64,000 bases of DNA, taken from JACSRF01 sp964504445 (GTDB taxonomy: Bacteria > Chloroflexota > Anaerolineae > Promineifilales > Promineifilaceae). The position numbers and the translations under genes are program-made. Under the pieces are notes generated by a model. It was given only the letters and a program-made list of their open reading frames with translations, made no database searches and was not told where the DNA came from. Numbering within the stretch: position 1 is the first letter of the stretch; each line of letters starts with the position of its first letter. This document shows, one piece after another, positions 8,613 through 17,281 of the stretch. The stretch is from assembly GCA_964504445.1 (NCBI GenBank), contig CAZDEO010000006.1:1-64000 (forward strand), given 5' to 3'.

Positions 8613-9803
8613 ATGTTAGAAACCATTGAAAATAAGACAGCCTGGATTGAGGAAGAAATTGCGGCGCTGAAAGAAGCCGGCCTCTTCAACGTCATCCGTA
8701 CCATTGAGTCACCCATGGATGCTTGGGTGACCATTGATGGGCAACCGCGGCTTAATTTTTGCGCCAATAATTACCTAGGTCTGGCCAATCATCCGCGGCT
8801 GCGCGAGGCGGCTAAGAAGGCCATTGACGCTTATGGCATTGGCCCGGGGGCGGTGAGGACCATTGCCGGGACGATGGGGTTGCACATTGAACTGGAAAAG
8901 CGCCTGGCAGAGTTTAAACGGGCAGAGGCTTGTATATCATTGCAAAGTGGGTTTACCGCAAACTTGGCGACAATTCCGGCCCTTGTGGGGAAGGGGGACG
9001 TTATCTTTTCGGATGAGTTGAACCATGCCAGTATTATTGACGGTTGTCGCCTGAGTCGGGCTACGGTGGTACGCTACCGGCATAATGACGTGGCGGATTT
9101 GCAGCGGGTGATTGCGGCTACGCCAACAGAAGGTCGCCGGTTGATTATTACCGACGGTGTTTTTAGTATGGATGGAGATATTGCGCCTTTAGATAAGATT
9201 TGTGAGGTTGCGGAAGCGCACTCTATTATGCTCATGGTGGATGATGCCCATGGTGAGGGGGTGCTGGGCCAGGGGGGACGGGGTATTGTGGACCATTTTA
9301 GGCTGCACGGCCGTGTGGACATTGAAGTGGGTACCCTGAGCAAGGCCTTTGGCGTGGTGGGTGGCCTGGTGGCTGGTAAACAAGTGATTATTGACTGGCT
9401 GCGGCAACGGGGACGGCCGTTTCTCTTCTCCAGCGCCATGACTGTGCCCGATACCGCTGCCTGCATCGAAGCGGTCAATATGCTGGATGCCTCTTCCGAG
9501 CTGGTAGACAAATTATGGGCAAATGCCGCCATTTTCCGCCAGGGCATGCAAGACATGGGCTTCGACACCGGTTTTAGCCAGACACCCATTGTGCCCGTTA
9601 TGTTGGGCGAAGCCCCCCTGGCCCAACAGTTCAGCCGCCGCTTGTTTGCTGAAGGCGTATTTGCCATGGCCATTGGCTACCCCACCGTGCCCCAGGGTAA
9701 GGCGCGCATTCGCGTCATGAACTCTGCTGCCCACAGCAAAGAAGATATTCAGCAAGCGTTAGACATCTTTGGCAAGGTGGGGCGAGAGCTAGGCGTCATT
9801 TGA
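8613..9803 (+). CDS. kbl: Glycine C-acetyltransferase (2-amino-3-ketobutyrate CoA ligase)
   Basis: 396 aa, an alpha-oxoamine synthase of fold type I. The pyridoxal-phosphate lysine is K244 in TLSKAFG, the same position as in the E. coli enzyme. Other motifs are NNYLGLANHPRL, SDELNHASIIDGCRLSR and VDDAHGEGVLG. It joins 2-amino-3-ketobutyrate and CoA to give glycine and acetyl-CoA, the second step of threonine breakdown. The usual partner, threonine dehydrogenase, is not in the window. AGGAGAG precedes the start, and a strong terminator follows. Confidence 0.92.
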   Translation: MLETIENKTAWIEEEIAALKEAGLFNVIRTIESPMDAWVTIDGQPRLNFCANNYLGLANHPRLREAAKKAIDAYGIGPGAVRTIAGTMGLHIELEKRLAEFKRAEACISLQSGFTANLATIPALVGKGDVIFSDELNHASIIDGCRLSRATVVRYRHNDVADLQRVIAATPTEGRRLIITDGVFSMDGDIAPLDKICEVAEAHSIMLMVDDAHGEGVLGQGGRGIVDHFRLHGRVDIEVGTLSKAFGVVGGLVAGKQVIIDWLRQRGRPFLFSSAMTVPDTAACIEAVNMLDASSELVDKLWANAAIFRQGMQDMGFDTGFSQTPIVPVMLGEAPLAQQFSRRLFAEGVFAMAIGYPTVPQGKARIRVMNSAAHSKEDIQQALDIFGKVGRELGVI

Positions 9804-9832
9804 GGATGTCTGGAGGTGTCCTCTTTTGGGGA

Positions 9833-9866
9833 AGACCTGCCGGTTTTGGGTAAAACCGGCAGGTCT
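9833..9866. terminator. Hairpin between convergent genes
   Basis: A perfect 15-bp stem (9833-9847 with 9852-9866) with a 4-base loop lies between kbl and the convergent small gene, whose stop codon (9865-9867) sits at its edge. The arms end in TTTT/AAAA, so it can act on both strands. Confidence 0.75.
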
Positions 9867-10167
9867 ACGAGTTGCCGGCCTGGTGCAGCGCGCTCAAAAA
9901 TTCTTGGCGCAAAGAGGAATGTGCCAGCAGCTTTTGAAAAAATGCCGGGTATTGGGCGCCAATATCCATGCCCGAAATTACGTCGCTAACTATTTCTGGC
10001 AGCATTGCGTAATCCTGGTTGGTGGGTTGTGGGTACCGCCAGTTGGTTTGTGAGATAAGCGCAAGAAACTCATCACCAGCTACAGGCCAGGCGTTGTAAT
10101 GTTTCAATTGCTGCCGGAGTACCTCTAGTTCTGTTTGAGCTTTGGGGTTAATCTGTGAGTCCATCAT
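9865..10167 (-). CDS. Hypothetical protein (100 aa)
   Basis: Unrecognised small acidic soluble protein, predicted mostly helical, with no signal peptide or membrane segment. Its start (two Met codons at 10165-10167 and 10162-10164) lies 22 bases after the stop of the beta-CASP nuclease gene, and it ends in a terminator hairpin. It is therefore probably the last gene of the rnd-nuclease operon. Trp- and Tyr-containing segments (TNWRYPQPTNQDYAMLPEIVSDVISG) look like real protein. No function is assigned. Confidence 0.55.
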   Translation of the reverse strand: MMDSQINPKAQTELEVLRQQLKHYNAWPVAGDEFLALISQTNWRYPQPTNQDYAMLPEIVSDVISGMDIGAQYPAFFQKLLAHSSLRQEFLSALHQAGNS

Positions 10168-10189
10168 GATGGTGCATCCCCAAGGCTGA

Positions 10190-11599
10190 TCACAAAACGA
10201 AGGTTTGCCCCAATTCTGGAATATTAACCTGAGGAAAGCCTATTTGTGATTGCAGGGCAGCAGCCAGTGCCTCAGAGGCCGCTACCTCTCCGTGGACGAC
10301 AAAGGTGTGCTGGGGTGGTTTTTGCAGATGTCCGGCCCATTCCAGCAACTCTGCGCGGTCAGCGTGGGCGCTAAAACCATTGATGGTGGCGACTTCGGCT
10401 TTTAGATCATACTCTTCACCAAATATTTTGACTTTGGGTTCGTGTTCAACCAGGCGCCGGCCCAGGGTGTGGGGGGCTTGCCAGCCAACAATGAGAATGG
10501 TGTTGCGGGGATCTTCAACGTTGTTTTTCAGGTGGTGTAAGATGCGCCCAGCTTCGGCCATGCCACTGGCGCTAATGATGACGGCCGGATCGCGCAGGAA
10601 GTTAAGTTCTTTGGATTCGGCTGTGCTGCGCGTATAGCGCATCATGTCAAAGCCAAAGGGATCGTTGTTTGGTTGTTCAAGCATAAATTGCGCAATTTCG
10701 GCATCGTAGGCTTCGGGGTGGAGGCGGTAGATGCTGGTGGCATCTATGGCCAGGGGGCTGTCAACGAACACGGGTAAGTTGGGCGGAATGTCTCGCGCGT
10801 CAACGAGTTGATGTAGACGGTAGACCAGTTCCTGGGTGCGCCCCACTGCAAAGGAGGGAACAATGACTTTACCGCCGCGACGGAAGGTGTTGTTGATGAT
10901 GGTTTCTAGTTTTTTGCTGGCTTCGTCAATGTTATCGTGGTAGCGGTTGCCATAAGTGCTTTCGATAAGCAAAATATCGGCCTTGTCAATGAAAGTGGGA
11001 TCGCGCAGAATGGGGCGATCGGGCCGACCTAGGTCGCCGCTGAAGACGAGGCGCACATCTTTTTTTTCTTCTGCATCTTCGATGTCTAAGGCAACGATGG
11101 CGGAACCGAGGATGTGCCCGGCATCGTAAAAGGTGAGGGTGACGCCGGGCATAAGGCGGTACGGCCGTTCATAGCCAACGCCTATAAAGTATTTTAAGCT
11201 TTCTAAAGCATCTTCCATGGTGTAGATGGGTTCTAGCAGGGGCTGGTTCTGCCGCGCCCGCTTTTTGTTGAGATAATCAATGTCGTACTGCTGGATTTTG
11301 GCGCTGTCGCGCAGCATGATGGCACACAGGTCGCGGGTGGCATAGGTGCAAATAATGTCGCCGGTAAAGCCACTTTTGACCAGGTTGGGCACATTGCCGC
11401 TGTGGTCAATGTGGGCGTGGGACAGAATGAGTACGTCAATTTCCTTGGCGTCGTAAGGCAATATTTGGTTTCGCGTATAGCTTTCTTTGCGGGAGCCCTG
11501 GTAAAGTCCACAGTCAAGGAGGATTTTACGGCCGTTGATTGTGAGCAAATGTTGGGATCCGGTAACGGTGCGGACTGCGCCATGAAATTGTATTTGCAT
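10190..11599 (-). CDS. Metallo-beta-lactamase / beta-CASP ribonuclease
   Basis: 469 aa. The N-terminal metallo-beta-lactamase fold has LSHAHIDHSGN (two-zinc HxHxDH), GHILGSA and SGDLGRPDRPIL. The inserted beta-CASP region has FVDSPLA, SASGMAEAGRILHHL and the final FSAHADRAELLEWA histidine. This set matches the RNA-acting YsH1/CPSF-73-like bacterial exonucleases rather than RNase J, which is longer. Likely role: RNA processing or decay in the cytoplasm. The next upstream gene is RNase D on the same strand, so the two nucleases may be cotranscribed. Confidence 0.9.
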   Translation of the reverse strand: MQIQFHGAVRTVTGSQHLLTINGRKILLDCGLYQGSRKESYTRNQILPYDAKEIDVLILSHAHIDHSGNVPNLVKSGFTGDIICTYATRDLCAIMLRDSAKIQQYDIDYLNKKRARQNQPLLEPIYTMEDALESLKYFIGVGYERPYRLMPGVTLTFYDAGHILGSAIVALDIEDAEEKKDVRLVFSGDLGRPDRPILRDPTFIDKADILLIESTYGNRYHDNIDEASKKLETIINNTFRRGGKVIVPSFAVGRTQELVYRLHQLVDARDIPPNLPVFVDSPLAIDATSIYRLHPEAYDAEIAQFMLEQPNNDPFGFDMMRYTRSTAESKELNFLRDPAVIISASGMAEAGRILHHLKNNVEDPRNTILIVGWQAPHTLGRRLVEHEPKVKIFGEEYDLKAEVATINGFSAHADRAELLEWAGHLQKPPQHTFVVHGEVAASEALAAALQSQIGFPQVNIPELGQTFVL

Positions 11600-11669
11600 C
11601 TGTGTCTCCTTTGTTATGTGCGCGTGTGTTGGTTTGCCAGAAACAAACTATCCCACCGGCCAACTCCCA

Positions 11670-12791
11670 CTACCGCAAAATTGTCAATATTTCTTCGCCA
11701 TAAGTTTGCCGTCGCCAGTCGCCTAACTCCGAAACGGCCGTTAATGCCTCTGGCGTTTGAGGGTTCAGTTTGGCCAAGGCCCACAACGCATCCCGGCTGA
11801 CAATGACGTCCGATTCCACACCGCGTTTCCTGGCCCGCTCTTTACGCCAGGTATGCAGCCGTTCGTAGCGCTCAAGCACCGCTTCTGGCAGGCGCTTTGG
11901 CCGCGGCGGCGGCGCGGGGCGCGGGGCGCGCCTTCCCCGGTCAATAACTTGCAGCAAAATGGTTCCATAGCGGCTTAGTTGGCCCCGGGACATGCCGTAG
12001 ACCTGCGCCAGTTCTGACAGGCTGCGCGGTTCTACTTGTGCCATTTCTAGCAAAGTGCGGTCACCAAATATTTTGAAGAGGGGCTGATCGCGGCGCTGTG
12101 CTTCCTGGTCGCGGAATATGTGCAGCTCGCGCAAAATGGCTTGCTGGCGCGGGTTCAGGTCATTGGCGCCCGTAATGGTGCGAAAGGATTCCGGGTCAAA
12201 ATCGTGATTGTTGGGGGTAACGGCCGTTTGCTGGGCAAAAGTTTCCAAAGCCTCGTCCAGTCGGCCAGCGGCAACCAGCTCTGCCGCCAGGTCGTTCCGC
12301 AGGCGCAGCAGAAAATGGGTGTCATATTGGGCATAATCGAGCTGCGCGGTTGAAAGCGGCCGTTTGCACCAATTGGACTTTTGGTACCGCTTATTCAACT
12401 TGATGTCATACTTTTCATCCAGCATATTAGCCAGACCATAGCGCTTATAGCCCAATATCCGCGCGGCCCACATGGTGTCAAAAATGTTCGTCGCCTCCCA
12501 ACCATACTGCCGTTTCAGTAGAATCAAATCATACTCCGCGGCATGAAACACCTTTTCCACCCTCGGATCGCTAACGAGTTCCCCCAGCCCCCTCAAGTCA
12601 ACCAGCGCTTCGGGGTCAATGATAAAATCCTGACCGGGGATCGTTATTTGTATCAGGCACACCCGCTCCCGGTAAGCAAACATGCTGTTGGCTTCCAGGT
12701 CAATGGCCAGGTGAGGTTCCTGCTGCAACCGTGCCAGGCACTGCTGCCACTTCTTTGGCGAGACGACTAACTCATGTGGTGGCAGCTTCAT
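11670..12791 (-). CDS. rnd: Ribonuclease D
   Basis: 373 aa. The DEDD exonuclease domain (about residues 1-175) shows AIDLEANSMFAYRERVCLIQI (Asp/Glu pair), HAAEYDLILLKRQYG, and the final YAQYDTHFLLRL with the Tyr and Asp of the DEDDy subtype. Two HRDC domains follow, about 215-290 and 315-373, separated by a Pro/Arg-rich linker encoded by very GC-rich DNA near 11,890-11,940. This three-part build is that of E. coli RNase D, which trims tRNA 3' ends. It lies upstream of the beta-CASP nuclease gene on the same strand. Confidence 0.92.
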   Translation of the reverse strand: MKLPPHELVVSPKKWQQCLARLQQEPHLAIDLEANSMFAYRERVCLIQITIPGQDFIIDPEALVDLRGLGELVSDPRVEKVFHAAEYDLILLKRQYGWEATNIFDTMWAARILGYKRYGLANMLDEKYDIKLNKRYQKSNWCKRPLSTAQLDYAQYDTHFLLRLRNDLAAELVAAGRLDEALETFAQQTAVTPNNHDFDPESFRTITGANDLNPRQQAILRELHIFRDQEAQRRDQPLFKIFGDRTLLEMAQVEPRSLSELAQVYGMSRGQLSRYGTILLQVIDRGRRAPRPAPPPRPKRLPEAVLERYERLHTWRKERARKRGVESDVIVSRDALWALAKLNPQTPEALTAVSELGDWRRQTYGEEILTILR

Positions 12792-12874
12792 ACTGTGTCT
12801 CCATCGGTGGTGGTTGTGTGACTACTGGTACTTTCCACGCTGTTGTGTCCTTTTCGCCTTTACCCGTGCGCCCA

Positions 12875-12880
12875 ATTATA
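12875..12880 (-). promoter_or_regulatory. Candidate -10 box of the rnd operon
   Basis: On the minus strand TATAAT is perfect. A weak -35 (TTATTT) lies 17 bases upstream. Transcription would start near 12,868, about 75 bases before rnd. Confidence 0.45.
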
Positions 12881-12914
12881 ACATACTCAACAGATCGAAA
12901 TAACCAGAGAATAG

Positions 12915-12943
12915 ACATCCAATTTCTCCGAGAAATCGGATGT
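12915..12943. repeat. Intergenic inverted repeat
   Basis: Two 14-base arms (12915-12928 and 12930-12943) pair around a single base with one mismatch. It lies between the epimerase stop and the rnd promoter. No T-run follows, so it may be a dispersed palindromic element or an operator rather than a simple terminator. Confidence 0.55.
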
Positions 12944-13013
12944 TTCGCTGCCCTAAACCCCTTTTTACGTCCTGCAGCACCCATCCCCAATGGCGGCTAC
13001 AGAAGCACCCGGT

Positions 13014-13970
13014 TTAATCCCCTTGCCGGGCAGCATACCATTCCCAGAAAATACGTACTCCCTCCTGTACGGAGGTTTGCGGGTTGTAACCCAACAGCGT
13101 CCGCGCTTTGGTAATATCCGCCTGATTGCGCACGAAGTCAGCCGCCAGTTTGGGTTTGTGTACAACGTTGGCTTTGTTTCCAGCCAACTCCTCAATCATG
13201 CCCACGAAATCGGCCAGCAAAGTGGGTTCGCCTCGCCCAATGTTGATGATTTCGTAGCCCAAAGGCTGGTCCAGGGCCAGCACCACGCCGGCGGTGATGT
13301 CATTGATGAAGGTCCAATCCCGATACATTTGCCCTCCTTCATAGAGGGGGATTTGCACGCCTTTGGTGACGCTTTCCGCCAGCAGGTAGGCCATCATATC
13401 CGGACGGCCGTAAGGCCCATACACCGTAAAAAAGCGCAGCACCGTAAAATTCAGACCAAACAGGTGATGGTAGCTATAGCCCAACATCTCTGCTGCCCGT
13501 TTCGCCGCCGCGTACGGCTGCAACGGCCGATCGCAGGAATCCGTCTCCACAAAAGGAATAATGTTTGTGTTGCCATACACTGAAGAAGTAGAGGCAAACA
13601 CAAAATTACCTACCCCACTGGCCAATGCCGCATCCATCAAATTTTGCGTGCCATTCAGGTCCACTTCCACGTAAAGCGCCGGGTACTTCATCGCATTGCG
13701 TACCCCTGCCAGCGCCGCCAGGTGGGCCACCGCATCAAACTTTTCAGCGGCAAACAGGGCAACCATCCCCTCGCGATCACGAATATCTGTTTCCACAATG
13801 CGCACATTGTCATAAGCGGCTAACCGCTGCACGCTGCGCCGCTTGTGGCTGGACGGATAGACCACATCATTAAAATTGTCAATGCCAACGACCTCGTCCC
13901 CTCGTTTTGCTAGCTTTTCTGCCAGGTGGCTGCCAATGAAACCTGCGGCGCCTGTGACCAAAACCTTCAT
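13014..13970 (-). CDS. NAD-dependent sugar-nucleotide epimerase (UDP-glucuronate 4-epimerase-like)
   Basis: 318 aa extended short-chain dehydrogenase. The cofactor motif is GAAGFIGSHLAEKL at the N-terminus. The catalytic residues are in FASTSSVYG and in YAAAKRAAEML (Tyr-X3-Lys). TVYGPYGRPDMM is typical of UDP-glucuronate 4-epimerases. It probably supplies a sugar nucleotide for surface polysaccharide. Substrate is inferred from motif only; UDP-galactose or another hexose is possible. It is 68 bases downstream of recJ on the same strand. Confidence 0.85.
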   Translation of the reverse strand: MKVLVTGAAGFIGSHLAEKLAKRGDEVVGIDNFNDVVYPSSHKRRSVQRLAAYDNVRIVETDIRDREGMVALFAAEKFDAVAHLAALAGVRNAMKYPALYVEVDLNGTQNLMDAALASGVGNFVFASTSSVYGNTNIIPFVETDSCDRPLQPYAAAKRAAEMLGYSYHHLFGLNFTVLRFFTVYGPYGRPDMMAYLLAESVTKGVQIPLYEGGQMYRDWTFINDITAGVVLALDQPLGYEIINIGRGEPTLLADFVGMIEELAGNKANVVHKPKLAADFVRNQADITKARTLLGYNPQTSVQEGVRIFWEWYAARQGD

Positions 13971-14038
13971 GTTTTTCTCCCTTTATCTATTTACGGATAT
14001 GCGAGTTTGGGAATTATTTACTTGCCCACTACCCGCGC

Positions 14039-15766
14039 CTACCCAAATTGTGTGGGTTGAATATCCTGAATAACCAATTGCAGTTTTCGCTCGCCGCGCC
14101 ATTCATTGACGCCAACGGTATACACGATGTCGATAAATTGCGGCATACTATCGGCCCAATCTCCTTGACGAAAGGCAATAGCCGGCAGCAGGCGCGAACT
14201 CTGGCTGCCGGCGCTAACCCGCATTTGCAAATGGTCGTTACCTTGTCCCACCCGTTTATGGAATAAAACCTCCACACAACGGCTCATAAAAACCGGCGTA
14301 GCATTGGCATTCCCTGTTGGCTCCAGGGTAGCCAGGCTCTCAAACAGCGCCCAATCTACATCATCCAGGGCTATCTCAGCATCAATGGCTAGTGTGGGTG
14401 TTAAGTCTAACCCTGCCAGTCGCTCCTCGGCAATGGCCGTTAGCTGGTTCATAAATTCAGGCAGGTTTCCGTTGCGTACTGTAAAACCGGCAGCTTGCGC
14501 ATGACCGCCATGCCGCACCAGCAAATCCGCCACCTCATCCAACGCCTCGGTTATATGAAACTCGGGAATAGAGCGACAAGAACCACGACTCTCTTCCGTG
14601 CCCTGTTCAATGACAATAGCGGGGCGGTAGTTTGTTTCGGCCAGACGGCTGGCGACCAAACCGACCACGCCTGAAACAAAGCCCGGATCAGCGGCAATGA
14701 GAATGGGCGCATCAGGCTGTACCAGGGTTTCGGCTTTAGCGGTTAATTCGGCCGTTAGCTGTTGCCGTTGGCGATTTAGCGCATTCAATTGGGCAGCTAA
14801 TTCCGTGGCCATGACCATGTTGTTCACCGCCAGCAGCCTGGCAGCTGTGTAGGCGTGTTCTAGCCTCCCCGCCGCGTTGATGCGTGGCCCTAACCCAAAG
14901 CCAATGGATTCGGCCGTCATTTGTCCTGGTTGCACCCGCGCTACTTCTGCCAGGGCGGCAATGCCAGGGCGCCGGGCTTTATTCAACACCACCAACCCTT
15001 CCTGTACCAGCTTGCGATTTTCGCCCAACAAGGGAGCCAAGTCGGCTACTGTGCCAATGGCAACCAGATCTAGCAGTTCTTCTTCGCTGAACATGACGCG
15101 ATGGGGCAGGGCCTGGCGCAGTGCCTGGGCTAGCTTGAAGGCAATGCCTACACCCGCCAGCATTTTCTCTGGGTAAGCTGAGTCGGGGCGTTTGGGGTTG
15201 ATGAGCGCCAGGGCTGGGGGTAGCTTTGGCCCCAGGCTGTGGTGATCGGTGATGATCATATCTAGCCCAATGGCGTTGGCATGCTCCACCTCAGCTACCG
15301 AGCGAATGCCACAGTCTACGGTGATGACCAGGCCCGCGCTTTTATCCTGACGCAGTTTTGTCAGCGCTTCGATATTCAAGCCATAGCCTTCATCTACCCG
15401 GTCTGGGATGTAGGGTTGGGCCAGGTGGCGGCTGACGCCCAGGCCGCGTAGGGCTTCCGTTAGTAAGACGGTTGCGGTGACGCCGTCAGCATCAAAATCG
15501 CCGTAGATGATGATGGTCTCTTCTTGTTCAATGGCTCTTTCAATGCGGGCTACGGCTTTGTCCATGTCTGCCAGCAGGAAAGGGTCGGTGCTTTCCAGGT
15601 AGTGCCCTTCTAAAAAGGCTTGAACGTGGGCGGCATCAATGAGGCCACGATTGTAGAGTACCTGGAGCAGGGTGGGGGGAAGATGGCCAAGCTGTTGGCG
15701 GGTTTGCGCCGGAACGGGTGGCGCAACTTGCCATTTGTATTTGCGGAGGGTAGCGGGACGTTTCAT
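14039..15766 (-). CDS. recJ: Single-stranded-DNA-specific exonuclease RecJ
   Basis: 575 aa from the ATG at 15764-15766, beginning MKRPATLRKYKW. The DHH phosphoesterase motifs are present: IIYGDFDADGVTATVLL, VITVDCGIRSVAEV and IITDHHSLGPKLP. The DHHA1 motif region GGHAQAAGFTV follows, then a C-terminal OB-like domain. RecJ degrades single-stranded DNA 5' to 3' in recombination and mismatch repair. A longer frame would begin at 15,895 but overlaps the upstream gene and adds 43 residues that are not RecJ-like. The gene lies 55 bases downstream of the GT-C membrane protein gene. Confidence 0.93.
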   Translation of the reverse strand: MKRPATLRKYKWQVAPPVPAQTRQQLGHLPPTLLQVLYNRGLIDAAHVQAFLEGHYLESTDPFLLADMDKAVARIERAIEQEETIIIYGDFDADGVTATVLLTEALRGLGVSRHLAQPYIPDRVDEGYGLNIEALTKLRQDKSAGLVITVDCGIRSVAEVEHANAIGLDMIITDHHSLGPKLPPALALINPKRPDSAYPEKMLAGVGIAFKLAQALRQALPHRVMFSEEELLDLVAIGTVADLAPLLGENRKLVQEGLVVLNKARRPGIAALAEVARVQPGQMTAESIGFGLGPRINAAGRLEHAYTAARLLAVNNMVMATELAAQLNALNRQRQQLTAELTAKAETLVQPDAPILIAADPGFVSGVVGLVASRLAETNYRPAIVIEQGTEESRGSCRSIPEFHITEALDEVADLLVRHGGHAQAAGFTVRNGNLPEFMNQLTAIAEERLAGLDLTPTLAIDAEIALDDVDWALFESLATLEPTGNANATPVFMSRCVEVLFHKRVGQGNDHLQMRVSAGSQSSRLLPAIAFRQGDWADSMPQFIDIVYTVGVNEWRGERKLQLVIQDIQPTQFG

Positions 15767-15821
15767 GAGGCGAATAGTAACATGGGTAAGGCGCTGTGCA
15801 AAACAGCGTGGAGGGGAAGAA

Positions 15822-17243
15822 TCATGTGTTGGGGTTTGGCGCAAACCTGAGGGTGTTGCTGGCGAGGAGGAAGGGCAGGCCAAAGGTGAAGGCAATGCCG
15901 ATGAGATGGGCGATGACCTGGCTGCCGCCCAGGGCGTAGATGCGCAGGTGTCCGTAGATGAGCACGGAGAGCTGAGTGGTGAGCAGCAGCAGTAACCCTA
16001 GCCGCTGCCGGTGGCTAGGGGGGCTGAGCAGGAGCCAAGGAGCGGGCCAGACGGCATACCAAATGCGGAAGCTGAAGGCGGTGAGGATGTAGGCCAGGAA
16101 GATGTTGGCGGTGCTGTGTTGGGGGGAACGGCCGTGCCATACCTGCCAAGCTTGCCCTAAGGCATACGAGAAAAACAGCCACCGCCCCGCATTCAATATC
16201 CACGACACATCCAGGTTGCTACCCAAAGACCATAGGCTCAAAATCAGCGTGGCTGATATGGAAAAGCCGCCAACGCCGGAGGCTTCGCGCAGCAGGCGCT
16301 GGGCCAGGCCCCAGGGGGAGCCGAAGGGGGCAAAGGCAAGTAGAGCTAAAATGAGGCTGCCAATCAGGGTAACGGCCGTATACCGCCAACGCTCATTTCC
16401 TGCCATGTGGCGCCAGCTTGCCAGCCAGAAAAAGGGCAAGGGCAGCAGGCCAATGGGTTTAGTGAGGGGAGCCAGCGCCATAACGAGGAATCCAGCAGTG
16501 GGACGTTGGCGCTGGATGAGCAGATTGCCCAGCAGCAGCCAGACTAGCATGAAAATGTCGTTGTGGGCATTGATCACAAAGGTGAGCAGTAGGGCGGGAT
16601 TCCAGGCCCACAGAATGGCTGTTGGCGATTGGTTGGTGGATTGGTGACCATCTTTGGCCAGGTGCCAGATGAGGATGGTGGCTACCAGATGCAGCAGCAG
16701 GCCCAGCCCTTTGAAAAGGAGGAGGTTGAGGAAAAGATTGTCGCCGGAAACGGCCGTTACCCCGGCAGCCACCATCTCCCAAACCGGGCCATAGGGTGAG
16801 GTCTCGTTGGCCCATTCCCCTGCTAGCGGCAGGAACGGGTCTGTGGGAAACTGGTCAGGCGCGGTTGTAAAGGGGCTAGCACCATAAAGGCTGCCTACGC
16901 GCCCGCGAATGATGTAGCGATAGATGTCGGTGGCATTAATGGGGAAGGCAGGCAGCAGCAGCAGGCCAAACAGCAGGGTGATGAGCAGGAGTTGGGGTAA
17001 CGGCAACGGCCGTTGCCGCAGACGCAAATATGCCAGCCCATACAGCCCATAAACGGCCACCAGCAGCAGCGCGTACAAACCCCCTGCAGTCAGCGACGGT
17101 GTAAAGGTGCGAATATCTGCCAGCGGAAGTTGGCGAAAATGAGGGCTGAGGGGAAACCACACAGCCAGCAAACCATACCCTGCCGCCAAAAACAAAACGA
17201 CTGCCCAAAGAGGCAGGCGTTGAAAAAAACGAATCATACCCAT
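15822..17243 (-). CDS. Multi-spanning GT-C-type glycosyltransferase-like membrane protein
   Basis: 473 aa with about 12 predicted membrane helices. After the second or third helix an extracytoplasmic loop contains ATDIYRYIIRGRV, similar to the acidic catalytic motif of polyprenyl-phosphate-mannose-dependent mannosyltransferases, followed by SPYGPVWE, which is also typical of that group. It would transfer a sugar from a lipid carrier to a glycan on the outer face of the membrane. The exact donor and acceptor are not known. It follows the histidine kinase gene by 38 bases on the same strand. Confidence 0.7.
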   Translation of the reverse strand: MGMIRFFQRLPLWAVVLFLAAGYGLLAVWFPLSPHFRQLPLADIRTFTPSLTAGGLYALLLVAVYGLYGLAYLRLRQRPLPLPQLLLITLLFGLLLLPAFPINATDIYRYIIRGRVGSLYGASPFTTAPDQFPTDPFLPLAGEWANETSPYGPVWEMVAAGVTAVSGDNLFLNLLLFKGLGLLLHLVATILIWHLAKDGHQSTNQSPTAILWAWNPALLLTFVINAHNDIFMLVWLLLGNLLIQRQRPTAGFLVMALAPLTKPIGLLPLPFFWLASWRHMAGNERWRYTAVTLIGSLILALLAFAPFGSPWGLAQRLLREASGVGGFSISATLILSLWSLGSNLDVSWILNAGRWLFFSYALGQAWQVWHGRSPQHSTANIFLAYILTAFSFRIWYAVWPAPWLLLSPPSHRQRLGLLLLLTTQLSVLIYGHLRIYALGGSQVIAHLIGIAFTFGLPFLLASNTLRFAPNPNT

Positions 17244-17281
17244 AGTAAGCGCTGACTGCCCAGAGCCTTTCGTTAATTCAT

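Noticed and set aside
9074..9673. A 199-codon minus-strand frame
   Set aside because: It is antisense to kbl, whose product is fully conserved, and has no recognisable protein character.
15767..15895. Longer N-terminus for RecJ
   Set aside because: It overlaps the upstream membrane protein gene and encodes Ser/Pro-rich sequence not typical of RecJ; the ATG at 15,764-15,766 gives a normal start.
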